From positions 1 through 37,685 of IMG/VR virus record IMGVR_UViG_3300020472_000075: a DNA stretch of 37,685 bases; one strand, given 5' to 3'. The DNA comes from a virus. Under the pieces are notes generated by a model. That model made no database searches and was not told the DNA's origin. It was given only the letters and a program-made list of their open reading frames with translations. Shown here piece after piece: positions 1-8,514 of this stretch (within the stretch, counting starts at the first letter, position 1; every line of letters starts with the position of its first letter). A program made the position numbers and the translations under genes.

Positions 1-83
1 CCGCCTGTAGGCACGATGATCTGTCCCTTAGAGGTTCTTGCCATTGCTTCCAATGCTTTTTCCTGATGAGGACGTAACTGCAT
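1..83 (-). CDS. SF2 helicase, N-terminal fragment (cut by window edge)
   Basis: Only the first 27 codons are inside the window. They read MQLRPHQEKALEAMARTSKG followed by QIIVPTG. The RPHQ..AL segment matches the Q-motif-like region, and IVPTGG is the start of a Walker A loop, as in DEAD/DEAH or type III restriction-like helicases that begin directly with the motor domain. T4 UvsW has a long extra domain before its motor, so this is probably not UvsW. The start is the ATG at 83-81, 26 bases after a TGCTATAAT promoter. It follows the methyltransferase ORF on the same strand and may belong to the same module. The fold is clear, the function is open. Confidence 0.7.
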   Translation of the reverse strand, partial: MQLRPHQEKALEAMARTSKGQIIVPTG

Positions 84-108
84 CTATGCTCTTTGTTTGT
101 ATGGATAT

Positions 109-117
109 ATTATAGCA
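109..117 (-). promoter_or_regulatory. extended -10 sigma70-like promoter for the second helicase
   Basis: The minus strand reads TGCTATAAT, an extended -10 element, 26 bases before the helicase ATG at 83. No good -35 is visible at the right distance (TCCATA at 17). The 12 bases TCTGCTATAATA recur exactly at 3786-3797, before the other helicase gene. Confidence 0.6.
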
Positions 118-162
118 GATATAAAAACTATTATGGATATTATGTGCCAGATCAAAATGTGG

Positions 163-573
163 TTAGAAAAACCCTTCTAGTGTTGCTTCTAATGGTGTTC
201 CATCAAATTTATAATGATAGTTTAAAGCATCAGCACAAACATAATGTGAATGTGTAGTAGAAATACCCAATCTATTGCATAATTCTTTATGATTATCTTC
301 CATATATTCTACACCATAAAGCATATTATTTAATATATGTTCCTCACTATGATATTGTAATAATCTATCTTTTAACCCAACTAAGAAGTTACCTGATCCA
401 GCAGAATTATCTAAAAATGTTGAATTAGGATCTTTAAGATCCTCAATAGGATAAGCATCTATCATTTCTTCCACTAACCAAGGTGGAGTAAATACTTCCC
501 CAGTTGAATCTACTCTATCATCTGAACGATCTATATTAGATCCTACATTCTTATTATGTTCATTTCTCTTCAC
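163..573 (-). CDS. adenine DNA methyltransferase, SAM-binding part (motifs X, I-III only)
   Basis: A 136-residue protein with the SAM-binding half of a gamma-like N6-adenine methyltransferase. Residues 25-30 are GEVFTP (motif X, as in HsdM and Eco57I-type enzymes), 53-63 are FLDNSAGSGNF (motif I), 86-92 are YGVEYME (motif II, acidic ribose-binding residue) and 114-117 are ADAL (motif III region). It ends about where the catalytic NPPY would follow, and NPPY is instead in the next upstream gene. Its ATG overlaps that gene's stop (ATGA, 570-573), so the two are probably translationally coupled. I infer that the two proteins pair to form one active enzyme. A decayed remnant is possible, but the tight overlap and intact motifs argue against it. 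Confidence 0.75.
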   Translation of the reverse strand: MKRNEHNKNVGSNIDRSDDRVDSTGEVFTPPWLVEEMIDAYPIEDLKDPNSTFLDNSAGSGNFLVGLKDRLLQYHSEEHILNNMLYGVEYMEDNHKELCNRLGISTTHSHYVCADALNYHYKFDGTPLEATLEGFF

Positions 574-1643
574 TTCAATACCTCATTCTTATAATCATTA
601 TACTTTTGAATAATTTCATCATCAGTATCACCAACTCTAACCCCAACTTTAAATGGATTAACTACCTTTCTCCACATAACTTGCTCAGTTCTAAAGTTAC
701 CCCACTTAGAAGATTTAACTAATCTTTTACCAATATCAGAATTAATAAAGTGAACAATAACTTCACCTTCCTCCTTAGAATTAACATTAATCCAAGTCAT
801 ATGATCTGAGCATCCCATATCACCATCATCATAAATGGCAAGAATGTATCTACTCTCAGAGAACATAACCTTCTTATCAAACTGATTCTTAGGATGAGGA
901 ATTGCAGAATAAGCAATAGTTTTCTCACCTTGAGCATTGAGTTTATGGAGAATAGGGTAATCAGTTATATAATCAACTAGATTCTTATTACCAGGATTTA
1001 AATGCCCACTTCTAGTTGCCTTCATATACAAATCTAATGGAACTTCATTCTCTCTTGAAAAGAAAGAAACTAAATCCCAAAGTTCAATCTCATTATTAGG
1101 TAAGAAATCTCTACCTCTAAGATCAAACTCCATATAATCCTTCTCACCTTGCCATCTAACAAGAGAATTTTTATATGCTGGTACTTTTTCCATACAATAA
1201 TAATCATATCTAGTACCTGCACCAAAGGTTTTCATACCTTCAGCATCACTATGAATAGAAAGTTTATGAAATTGATACTCAAATAAACGATTTAATTTAT
1301 GTCCTGGTTTTCTCCATGCTGAAGGATGTACATGATTCATCCAACCACCATCTACAACAACATTCTCAACTACAGGTATAAACTTATCCCATTGGGTTTT
1401 ACCAGCGTTCTTAAGTCCTTCTGCCTGATATGGTGGATTGATTAAAGAATGGGTAAACTTCATGTTAGGAATAGAATTAGTTGATGATACAGTTGTAATA
1501 TTTTTATCTAGTATTGCTATTAAATCTCTACTCCATTCTGTTGGTTCAAATACAACTATATTCTCTGGTTTAAATTTTAATACATTAATACCATAATAAG
1601 TATGGCAACCAGTTGGATCACCCAATATAAAGAGTTTCTTCAT
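570..1643 (-). CDS. adenine DNA methyltransferase, catalytic/target-recognition part (NPPY)
   Basis: A 357-residue protein with the catalytic NPPY tetrapeptide (motif IV) at residues 69-72, followed by about 285 residues that resemble the catalytic and target-recognition part of Eco57I-type N6-adenine methyltransferases. No FxGxG motif I precedes NPPY. The segment IVVFEPTEW (29-37) looks at most like a weak motif II. The SAM-binding motifs are in the 136-residue ORF directly downstream. Together the pair would be complete, but the gene order is catalytic part first and SAM part second. The ATG at 1643 overlaps the helicase stop by four bases, so helicase and both halves form one operon. Likely role: modification of phage or other DNA; target sequence unknown. 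Confidence 0.75.
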   Translation of the reverse strand: MKKLFILGDPTGCHTYYGINVLKFKPENIVVFEPTEWSRDLIAILDKNITTVSSTNSIPNMKFTHSLINPPYQAEGLKNAGKTQWDKFIPVVENVVVDGGWMNHVHPSAWRKPGHKLNRLFEYQFHKLSIHSDAEGMKTFGAGTRYDYYCMEKVPAYKNSLVRWQGEKDYMEFDLRGRDFLPNNEIELWDLVSFFSRENEVPLDLYMKATRSGHLNPGNKNLVDYITDYPILHKLNAQGEKTIAYSAIPHPKNQFDKKVMFSESRYILAIYDDGDMGCSDHMTWINVNSKEEGEVIVHFINSDIGKRLVKSSKWGNFRTEQVMWRKVVNPFKVGVRVGDTDDEIIQKYNDYKNEVLK

Positions 1644-3766
1644 CCTCTGGAATACATATTATCTAGTAATTCTAGCGGAATAGTGCGGTTACTACCTTTA
1701 CTAATGGACAGTTTAAAAAGTGTCCCCATCTCATCCTGATTCATAGAACTTTCAACCTGTGTACTAGACTGAATCAATCTATGAGTAAATGACTTAAGAT
1801 TCAATAGACCCTCATCAAATGCTCTTGCAAGACAATTATCTGTATCTTGAGTAATTTTAGCATATAAATCAGAAGTTAGCAATGAAGTCGTATTTTGAAT
1901 CCGTTTACCTTCTTTCAATTCATAGAACTGAATCAAAGGTATTGAATCTGTAATAGACTTTAAAGTTTTAAGTTTTAATAGTAGTTCTTTATCACCTTTA
2001 TTCTTAGAACTTAATTTAACTTTATTCGACTTACCATTAGTATCATTATCATTAACAGTTACACTCTTTAAACTATCTTTAGAACTAGACTTTAACTCAA
2101 TATTCATTTGAAAATCTTTCAACTTATTATAATCAAGTGATGAAAGAACTGAAGATATTATACGAACAGAAGCATTTGCATCAGAAGCAACAATTCCACT
2201 AATTTCTTCCTGTGTTAATTCTCTAAATCCATTCTCAAACTCATATATTGGAACAAAATCAACTAAATTGTAATCAAGTAAAGCAGGATTTCTTTCAGAA
2301 CTTGTCACATAATATTGAATTAATGACTCAAGACTACGTTGTGGACAGAAATCTACCACATCCCAATCTTTGTTACTACTTCCACCACGAAAAGCAAATT
2401 GTGTCCAAAATTCTGCCGACTTACCCTCTTTGGCATTAATAATAGTATCCCACAATTCTTGTGTTACTCCAAGAACATTTGCTTCATAGGTAAAAGTAAT
2501 TGTTTTACCCTCTATATTTTCCTGAATAAACTTCTCAATATCATCCGACCCTCTACCAGTCTCACCAGTTACGACAAATGGAAGATAATATGACTCAATC
2601 ATTCTAGCAAACAAATGACATGCCTCTACACTAGGTAGACACATTAGCATGTGTTGAGATGAACCAAACAAACGATCCTTACGATTCCTAATGTGTATTT
2701 GTGGAGAAAAATATTTCTGAATAAAGTCTCTTACTAGATCCTTATTAATAAATTCACTATCTTCAATATGAAATATATTCTTCATTGCATCAGGATCATC
2801 TCCATAAATTGACTGATACAAATTACTCTGATACTTAACAACCTTAACATTCATCTTAGGACGTGGATTCTTATACACACCCAATTTATTATCAAGTTGT
2901 TCTTCAAAATAAGAATAAACAAAAGTATTTTCTTCAGGATATTGCCAAATTTGACTATATGCTGTCCCAGAAATACTCAGACAAGGTGTTGTAATTAATT
3001 GATTACGAATATTCTGAAACTGCTTTGCACTATTTCCAATATGAGACTCGTCAAGAATAAGAAGATTAATATTTGTCAGTTCCTTTAATTGCTTTAAACG
3101 ACCTCTCTGTAGACCCTGAACTGTAGACCATAAAACAATTTGTAGTTCTGGATTCTGGAGATAATAATTAAGATCACTCTTCCATGAAGGATCTTTCATA
3201 TCAATAACCCTAATATTTTTAAATATATCAAATCTCGTAGCATCCTGAAACCAAGAATCACTAGGAGACCTACGATAAGAAACTAATAAAGAAACCTTAC
3301 GATTACTATTAACAATATGATTCAAAGTCATTGCTGATTTACCAGAACGACACTTAGCAAATAAAAGAAATTCTAACCATTCTCCTTGTGCTTTTGCAAC
3401 AAATTCTCTCTGATATGGATATGGTTCAAAAATAACTCTTTCTTTCTTTTCCTCAATAAAGAACTCCTTTTCAATTAGACCTTTAACAATATCAATACTC
3501 AAACCACAATCTTCAGGAAACCCATAAGTTTCTCTACCAATTTTAAAGATATGAGGAATAGTAAGAATAAATTTCTGTATATCAGTATCTCTACCATCAA
3601 AATTAGTCCACCAACCCTTCTTTATTCTTGCACTACCAACTGCCTTTAAATCTTGATTTGACTTACCATAATCACCATCCTTATGCCTTTTCTCATAAGT
3701 GTGTATGGTTTCTCCTAATCCAAAAGCAAATGGATTACCCTTAAATCCGTCGAGATAAATGTTCAT
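1640..3766 (-). CDS. SF2 helicase of the methyltransferase module (restriction-type)
   Basis: A 708-residue superfamily 2 helicase. Visible motifs are YPYQREF (Q-like, 116-122), AKCRSGKSA (Walker A, 137-145), LILDESH (motif II, DESH at 239-242) and SISGTA (motif III, 264-269). The second RecA-like lobe carries TYEANVLG near residue 430 and ends in QFAFRGGSS (motif V/VI region with the arginine finger) near 460. The Walker A has RSGKS rather than GxGKT. About 110 residues precede the motor and about 200 follow, the latter Ser/Lys-rich, with no nuclease motif that I recognise. It is the first gene of an operon with the split methyltransferase, behind its own promoter, like the helicase partner of a restriction-modification-type system. 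No Shine-Dalgarno is visible before the ATG. Confidence 0.8.
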   Translation of the reverse strand: MNIYLDGFKGNPFAFGLGETIHTYEKRHKDGDYGKSNQDLKAVGSARIKKGWWTNFDGRDTDIQKFILTIPHIFKIGRETYGFPEDCGLSIDIVKGLIEKEFFIEEKKERVIFEPYPYQREFVAKAQGEWLEFLLFAKCRSGKSAMTLNHIVNSNRKVSLLVSYRRSPSDSWFQDATRFDIFKNIRVIDMKDPSWKSDLNYYLQNPELQIVLWSTVQGLQRGRLKQLKELTNINLLILDESHIGNSAKQFQNIRNQLITTPCLSISGTAYSQIWQYPEENTFVYSYFEEQLDNKLGVYKNPRPKMNVKVVKYQSNLYQSIYGDDPDAMKNIFHIEDSEFINKDLVRDFIQKYFSPQIHIRNRKDRLFGSSQHMLMCLPSVEACHLFARMIESYYLPFVVTGETGRGSDDIEKFIQENIEGKTITFTYEANVLGVTQELWDTIINAKEGKSAEFWTQFAFRGGSSNKDWDVVDFCPQRSLESLIQYYVTSSERNPALLDYNLVDFVPIYEFENGFRELTQEEISGIVASDANASVRIISSVLSSLDYNKLKDFQMNIELKSSSKDSLKSVTVNDNDTNGKSNKVKLSSKNKGDKELLLKLKTLKSITDSIPLIQFYELKEGKRIQNTTSLLTSDLYAKITQDTDNCLARAFDEGLLNLKSFTHRLIQSSTQVESSMNQDEMGTLFKLSISKGSNRTIPLELLDNMYSRG

Positions 3767-3786
3767 TGCTAATTTATTTTGACCCT

Positions 3787-3795
3787 ATTATAGCA
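3787..3795 (-). promoter_or_regulatory. extended -10 promoter of the helicase-methyltransferase operon
   Basis: The minus strand reads TGCTATAAT, with CTCACA 18 bases upstream (4 of 6 matches to TTGACA), 21 bases before the helicase start codon. It lies directly behind the terminator of the preceding fibre gene, so it gives the module its own start of transcription. Its -35 region sits inside the terminator hairpin. Confidence 0.65.
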
Positions 3796-3799
3796 GAAA

Positions 3800-3822
3800 A
3801 GGGAACCCTTGTGAGGTTCCCT
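3800..3822 (-). terminator. rho-independent terminator after the fibre gene
   Basis: On the minus strand, AGGGAACC, a 7-base loop (TCACAAG) and GGTTCCCT form a perfect 8-bp stem followed by TTTTC. It lies 28 bases after the stop of the 1548-residue fibre gene. The U-run is short, so leakage is possible. It is the only convincing terminator that I see in the window. Confidence 0.75.
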
Positions 3823-3849
3823 GTCCAGTTATTAAATTGTCATATGACA

Positions 3850-6800
3850 CTACCAGAGATCTCTCCACTGGGTTCCATCATAACATTGCATCTTATTGGT
3901 AGTCGTATTAAATACCAATGCTCCAGTACCTCCTCCACCTTCAGTAAATCCAATACCAGTAGTTAGAGTATCACGATCTCCTGTTGATAACTTAGGAGTA
4001 ACAATATATTCAAAACCCTCTGAATGAGTAGAAACCCCAAGTGTTTGAATAGGAAGGAATTGAGTCTGTCTAGGATAATGATAATATCCAATATTAAAAG
4101 TAGTAGACTCTGGAGAAGAGTTTGTAGTTAATCTATCTAATATTATAATATTTGTATCAAAACCTTGTACCTTAGTTTCAAGATGAAGTGGTCCACCAAA
4201 TGAAGCAGGTTGTGTTGCCTGAACATACATTCCAATCTCAAGACCTACAGTAGATATACCTGTAATTCTATTTGTGGTTATTCCAATAGTACCAGGTGTT
4301 TCATCCCCATATCCACCCTCTCCATAAATTGGTTCAAGTTTAGCTTGATATTTATCTGTAGCATAAGTTGTTATACCAACTTCTAAACGATTCTTAGGTT
4401 GATAGTAAACTATTGATCCATCAACAACATTTGGATACTTAGTATCATTTCTTGGATCTTGAGAGAATTGAGGATCTCTAGTATTAACATCTATATTTGG
4501 ATTATCTTCCAAACTAACTTGTCTGATTGCAGCATCATGATGAGGTGGAATTAAGTATCCTTTAGATCCTCCAAGATCTAAACTAGAACGTGGATTAAGA
4601 GTATTAATACCAACAATAGATTGTGCTTGATATGATGTATTAATACCAGTACCAGCATTAGTATATGAAATTTCTGGTTTAGAAACAGAATTATCTGTTG
4701 TTCCAGGTGCAAATACTATTGTATTACCAGTATTAGTGCCAACACCAACAAAGGTTACATCACCATAATGCTGTGATTCACCATATTTAAAGTCTAATGT
4801 TTTTTCAGTATATTTACCAAAAGTAATAACTTCTGTTGTTATTGCAACATTAGTAGGATGTAAATCTATCCATATTTGACCATTTCCTATTGTCGTTATT
4901 CCACTATATGTTGGTACTATAGTAGAAACACCAACATCAGTAGTAGAACCAAGTAATTGATCATTTAATCTCAGTCCAGTAGTATCAATACCAGTAATAT
5001 GCCCTGCTGTATATTGTGGGCTAGTTGTTACTTGTATTGTACCTACTGTAGATATACCAGCATTATAAAAATCAGTTTTAAAAGTATTTCTACTATCAGA
5101 TTGATTTGCAGTTGTTCCAATACCAACAGAAGCATCAACACCTACAGTTATATCTCCAGTAAGACTTGTTGTTCCTGTAACACTTAAACTACCATTAACA
5201 GTTAATGTATCAGTAGCAACAGTAGTACCAATACCAACTGATTTTGCAACATAACTTAAGGCATCTGCATCATCCCAGACTGTTCCATCAGGAAGATTAG
5301 TAAGTTGAGAACCATCACCATAGAAATAGTTAGCAGTTACAATACCAGCATTTAATACTGTAAGATTATTAGGATCTGCTCCTCCATTTACAGTAGTAGT
5401 ACCAATACCAACAGGTCTGTCAGTACTAATACCTGTAGAATTGTTATGCCACCTAGAGAAATCAGTACCAGTTAATAAAGATCCATCAAGTGCTGGTAAT
5501 GCTCCAGTTAATTGTCCAGCAGGAATATTAGTTAAACTTGTTCCAGATCCAATAAATCTAGTAGCAGTTACGATACCAGAAACATTTAAATCTTCACTTA
5601 TCGCAGAACTACCAACAACATCAAGAGCAATTACTGGAACTGCCTTATTAATACCAACTCCACCACTATATCCAGCACCAATAACTGTAGAAGATCCATA
5701 CTTCACATTAAAGGATGAAGATGTAACAATACCTGATCCAGGTGCTCCAGATGCTAGATGTACATTAATATCACCATCATCAGTTTTATTTGTAATATCT
5801 AAATTTTTTCCAACATATGCAACAGTTGCAGAACTATTACCAATTCCTATACTTTGTCCTAAACCAATAGTTGTATTTCCTGTTCTGGATACAAATTCAG
5901 CAACTAGATTTCCACTATCTTTTACAACTTCAAATTCATTTGTTGCTATTGAAGTACCAATACCAACTTTACCTCCACCAACAAATAAATCATTAAGATC
6001 AGATCCAACATATACATTTTGAGTTAAGAATGATTCATTATTTGCAGTAAACCTTTCATTAATATTAGCACCATTTTGAACTGTAAGAATATCATCTACT
6101 ATTACTGATCCACCAGCAGAATCAAGTGTTAAATTACCTGAAGTTGTATCTACTTCATTACCATCAAGTTTAATATTATCAACATTTACAATAGCAAATG
6201 TACCACCAGCAGAAACATTAATGTTATTAACATCTAGTTGACTAAAAATAGTAACTCCAATTCCAGAAGTAGAGAATCTAAGAACATTATCATAATATAA
6301 ATCTACAGAATTATCCTGTTTAAATTTAGCAATATTCTCATTAGGAGATGCAGGTTTTTGTATTACTAATTCACTACTAAGAATATAAAGATTACCCGTT
6401 CCAGATTCTTCAATGTAAGAATGATTTGAATCATGATATAGTTTTAGGTCGTCATTCTGACCAAATTGCACTTTAACATTATCACCAAAATCTAAACCAT
6501 TTGATAATGTAGTAATACCACTAACACTAAGATTACCATCAACAACTACCTTTCCTTCATTAGAATTTAAGTGAAGATTTCCACCTCTCGTACTAATTCT
6601 AGTAGTTGCACCAACACCAATAGTAACATCATTAATATATGCTTCAGCATATGACTTTCCACTTGTACCAATATATGCTCCCTTATCAGAATCAGGAAGA
6701 ATACCAATATTAGTTTGTAATATATCATCAACTATTACACTTCCACCATCAGAATCTAATGTTAAATTACCAGAAGCAGTATCAATCTCATTATTATTAC

Positions 6801-8496
6801 CACCAGAAGCAATTCTAACTTCTCCAATATGTGCAGAAGACCAAGCACTACCTGGAGCTCCTAGATAAGCACCCTCATCAGTATCAGGGGTGATACCACT
6901 ATTGATTCTTACTACCCCAACAAAAGTAGATACACCAGCAACATTTAAATTATCATTAACATGTGTAGTACCACTAGCAGAATCAAGTGTTAAATTTCCA
7001 CTATTGGTTGTCACCGTTTGAGTTTTAACAGTAGGTACGGTAGCAACACCAGTTACAGAAATATTTGTTCCAAATAATGATTGACCTGTAGATATTCCAC
7101 TAACAGTAAGATTATCAGTAACTTCTACTGTTCCACCAGTAGAATCAAGTACGAGATTTCCACCAGATGTATCAATCTCATTAGCAGCAGTTATACCAAT
7201 ACGAATATTATTTCCAATATAACCACCAGTTGAAGTAGTAACACCAGTTAGTTGAAGATCATCAATATATGCTCTTTTAAGAGTAGAAATACCAGAAACA
7301 TATAAATCTCTCGTAGTTACAAATCCAGCAGTTGCAAGACCAGTAACAACTATATCTTTAGTAACATTAATATTATTCTGGAATGTAGCACCAGCACTTA
7401 CATTTACATTAGCAACATCTAGTTGGTTATAAACAGTAACACCAACTCCAGAAGTTCTTAATTTTGCATTTCCAGCATGAAATAAAGTTACTTGCCCACC
7501 ATCATTAGCAGAAATTAAATCTTTAGTAGCACCAACATCTACAATTCTTAATTTATCTGTTTGTAATTCTAATAGTTGTCCTGATCCAGCAACAATTCTG
7601 TTTGTATGTGATGGTGATGTAGATGAATCGTGATATATTTTTAGATCTTCACCATTACCAAATGTTGCTTTAACATCATCAAGTAATTTTAATGTATTTT
7701 CAGATCTATCCCAATAAGCAGATGTAACACCTGCAATACCATTAAATTTTGCATCATTAACAAATGTAGCAGTCTCGGAAACATTAAGTACATCTAAATC
7801 TGTTTGACCATCAACATCTAATGCACCATTTACATCCAAATTGTGAGTAACATTCAACCCACCAGAACCAGAAACTGTAGCAACACCAGAAACTGTTAAA
7901 TTACCAGTTACATCTAAATTCGCAGGTAATCTTGATTGTGCTAATTTTCCACTAGCAATATTAGAAGCATTTAAAGCAGTAAGATTAGTTCCTGTACCAT
8001 AATAAGTTGTAGCAGTTATAATTCCTGACGCATGTATATTACCATCTGATCCTATTCCAACACCAGGTTGTCCCAGTTGAGCATCACCACCAATCTGTAG
8101 TGTAGTTCCTGTTGGGTCCGTGGTTCCGATTCCAACATTACCTATTGCATATATTGACGTTACACCTATACCAGATTCATTTATATCTACCCACTGTGAT
8201 GTTGGAAGATTACTGAGTAAAGATCCATCACCTTGAAATTTAGTAGCACTAATAATACCAAGAGAAGAATATACCGTAACACCAGTACCTATATGTACAT
8301 CACCGAAGGTTGAAATTCCAGTAACATACAGTTCTGAAGTTGTAACAACTCCACTTACTTTAGTATCTCCTCTAACATCAAGTTCACTAGTCGGAATTGT
8401 TGTTCCAATTCCAACCAGGCTACTTCGTACTATTAGATCGTCTTCATCAACTTGGACACCATTACGGAAGTTAAATGACTTATTATAATTAGGCAT
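3850..8496 (-). CDS. giant repetitive tail-fibre-like structural protein (1548 aa)
   Basis: A long beta-rich fibre protein of the type found in marine T4-like phages. It starts MPNYNKSFNFRNGVQVDEDD, then repeats short elements such as VGIGTT, NVSGIST/NVSGVAT and SGNLTLDSAGGSVIVDDIL many times through about residues 25-1150. A non-repetitive region follows, and the end (FNTTTNKMQCYDGTQWRDLW) is a C-terminal tip motif common in phage fibres. There is no S74 chaperone domain. The repeats are shared with the second half of the gene upstream, which ends 18 bases before this start, so both probably act in one fibre complex in virion assembly or host contact. A GATAAATA late box lies before the start and a terminator follows the stop. 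The exact position in the virion is inferred. Confidence 0.8.
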   Translation of the reverse strand: MPNYNKSFNFRNGVQVDEDDLIVRSSLVGIGTTIPTSELDVRGDTKVSGVVTTSELYVTGISTFGDVHIGTGVTVYSSLGIISATKFQGDGSLLSNLPTSQWVDINESGIGVTSIYAIGNVGIGTTDPTGTTLQIGGDAQLGQPGVGIGSDGNIHASGIITATTYYGTGTNLTALNASNIASGKLAQSRLPANLDVTGNLTVSGVATVSGSGGLNVTHNLDVNGALDVDGQTDLDVLNVSETATFVNDAKFNGIAGVTSAYWDRSENTLKLLDDVKATFGNGEDLKIYHDSSTSPSHTNRIVAGSGQLLELQTDKLRIVDVGATKDLISANDGGQVTLFHAGNAKLRTSGVGVTVYNQLDVANVNVSAGATFQNNINVTKDIVVTGLATAGFVTTRDLYVSGISTLKRAYIDDLQLTGVTTSTGGYIGNNIRIGITAANEIDTSGGNLVLDSTGGTVEVTDNLTVSGISTGQSLFGTNISVTGVATVPTVKTQTVTTNSGNLTLDSASGTTHVNDNLNVAGVSTFVGVVRINSGITPDTDEGAYLGAPGSAWSSAHIGEVRIASGGNNNEIDTASGNLTLDSDGGSVIVDDILQTNIGILPDSDKGAYIGTSGKSYAEAYINDVTIGVGATTRISTRGGNLHLNSNEGKVVVDGNLSVSGITTLSNGLDFGDNVKVQFGQNDDLKLYHDSNHSYIEESGTGNLYILSSELVIQKPASPNENIAKFKQDNSVDLYYDNVLRFSTSGIGVTIFSQLDVNNINVSAGGTFAIVNVDNIKLDGNEVDTTSGNLTLDSAGGSVIVDDILTVQNGANINERFTANNESFLTQNVYVGSDLNDLFVGGGKVGIGTSIATNEFEVVKDSGNLVAEFVSRTGNTTIGLGQSIGIGNSSATVAYVGKNLDITNKTDDGDINVHLASGAPGSGIVTSSSFNVKYGSSTVIGAGYSGGVGINKAVPVIALDVVGSSAISEDLNVSGIVTATRFIGSGTSLTNIPAGQLTGALPALDGSLLTGTDFSRWHNNSTGISTDRPVGIGTTTVNGGADPNNLTVLNAGIVTANYFYGDGSQLTNLPDGTVWDDADALSYVAKSVGIGTTVATDTLTVNGSLSVTGTTSLTGDITVGVDASVGIGTTANQSDSRNTFKTDFYNAGISTVGTIQVTTSPQYTAGHITGIDTTGLRLNDQLLGSTTDVGVSTIVPTYSGITTIGNGQIWIDLHPTNVAITTEVITFGKYTEKTLDFKYGESQHYGDVTFVGVGTNTGNTIVFAPGTTDNSVSKPEISYTNAGTGINTSYQAQSIVGINTLNPRSSLDLGGSKGYLIPPHHDAAIRQVSLEDNPNIDVNTRDPQFSQDPRNDTKYPNVVDGSIVYYQPKNRLEVGITTYATDKYQAKLEPIYGEGGYGDETPGTIGITTNRITGISTVGLEIGMYVQATQPASFGGPLHLETKVQGFDTNIIILDRLTTNSSPESTTFNIGYYHYPRQTQFLPIQTLGVSTHSEGFEYIVTPKLSTGDRDTLTTGIGFTEGGGGTGALVFNTTTNKMQCYDGTQWRDLW

Positions 8497-8514
8497 CTCG
8501 TGCTATTTTTTTAG

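Noticed and set aside
163-1643. A sequencing frameshift that split one methyltransferase gene
   Set aside because: The SAM-binding part is downstream of the NPPY part, so removing a frameshift would not restore the usual motif order.
3436-3766. GIY-YIG-like or other nuclease domain in the N-terminus of the 708-aa helicase
   Set aside because: The segment FKIGRETYG is only superficially similar; the paired GIY/YIG motifs and catalytic residues are not there.
5441-6022. 193-codon open frame on the plus strand inside the 1548-aa fibre gene
   Set aside because: It is antisense to a repetitive Thr/Gly/Val-rich gene, gives a Pro-rich product without family features, and has no promoter or ribosome site.
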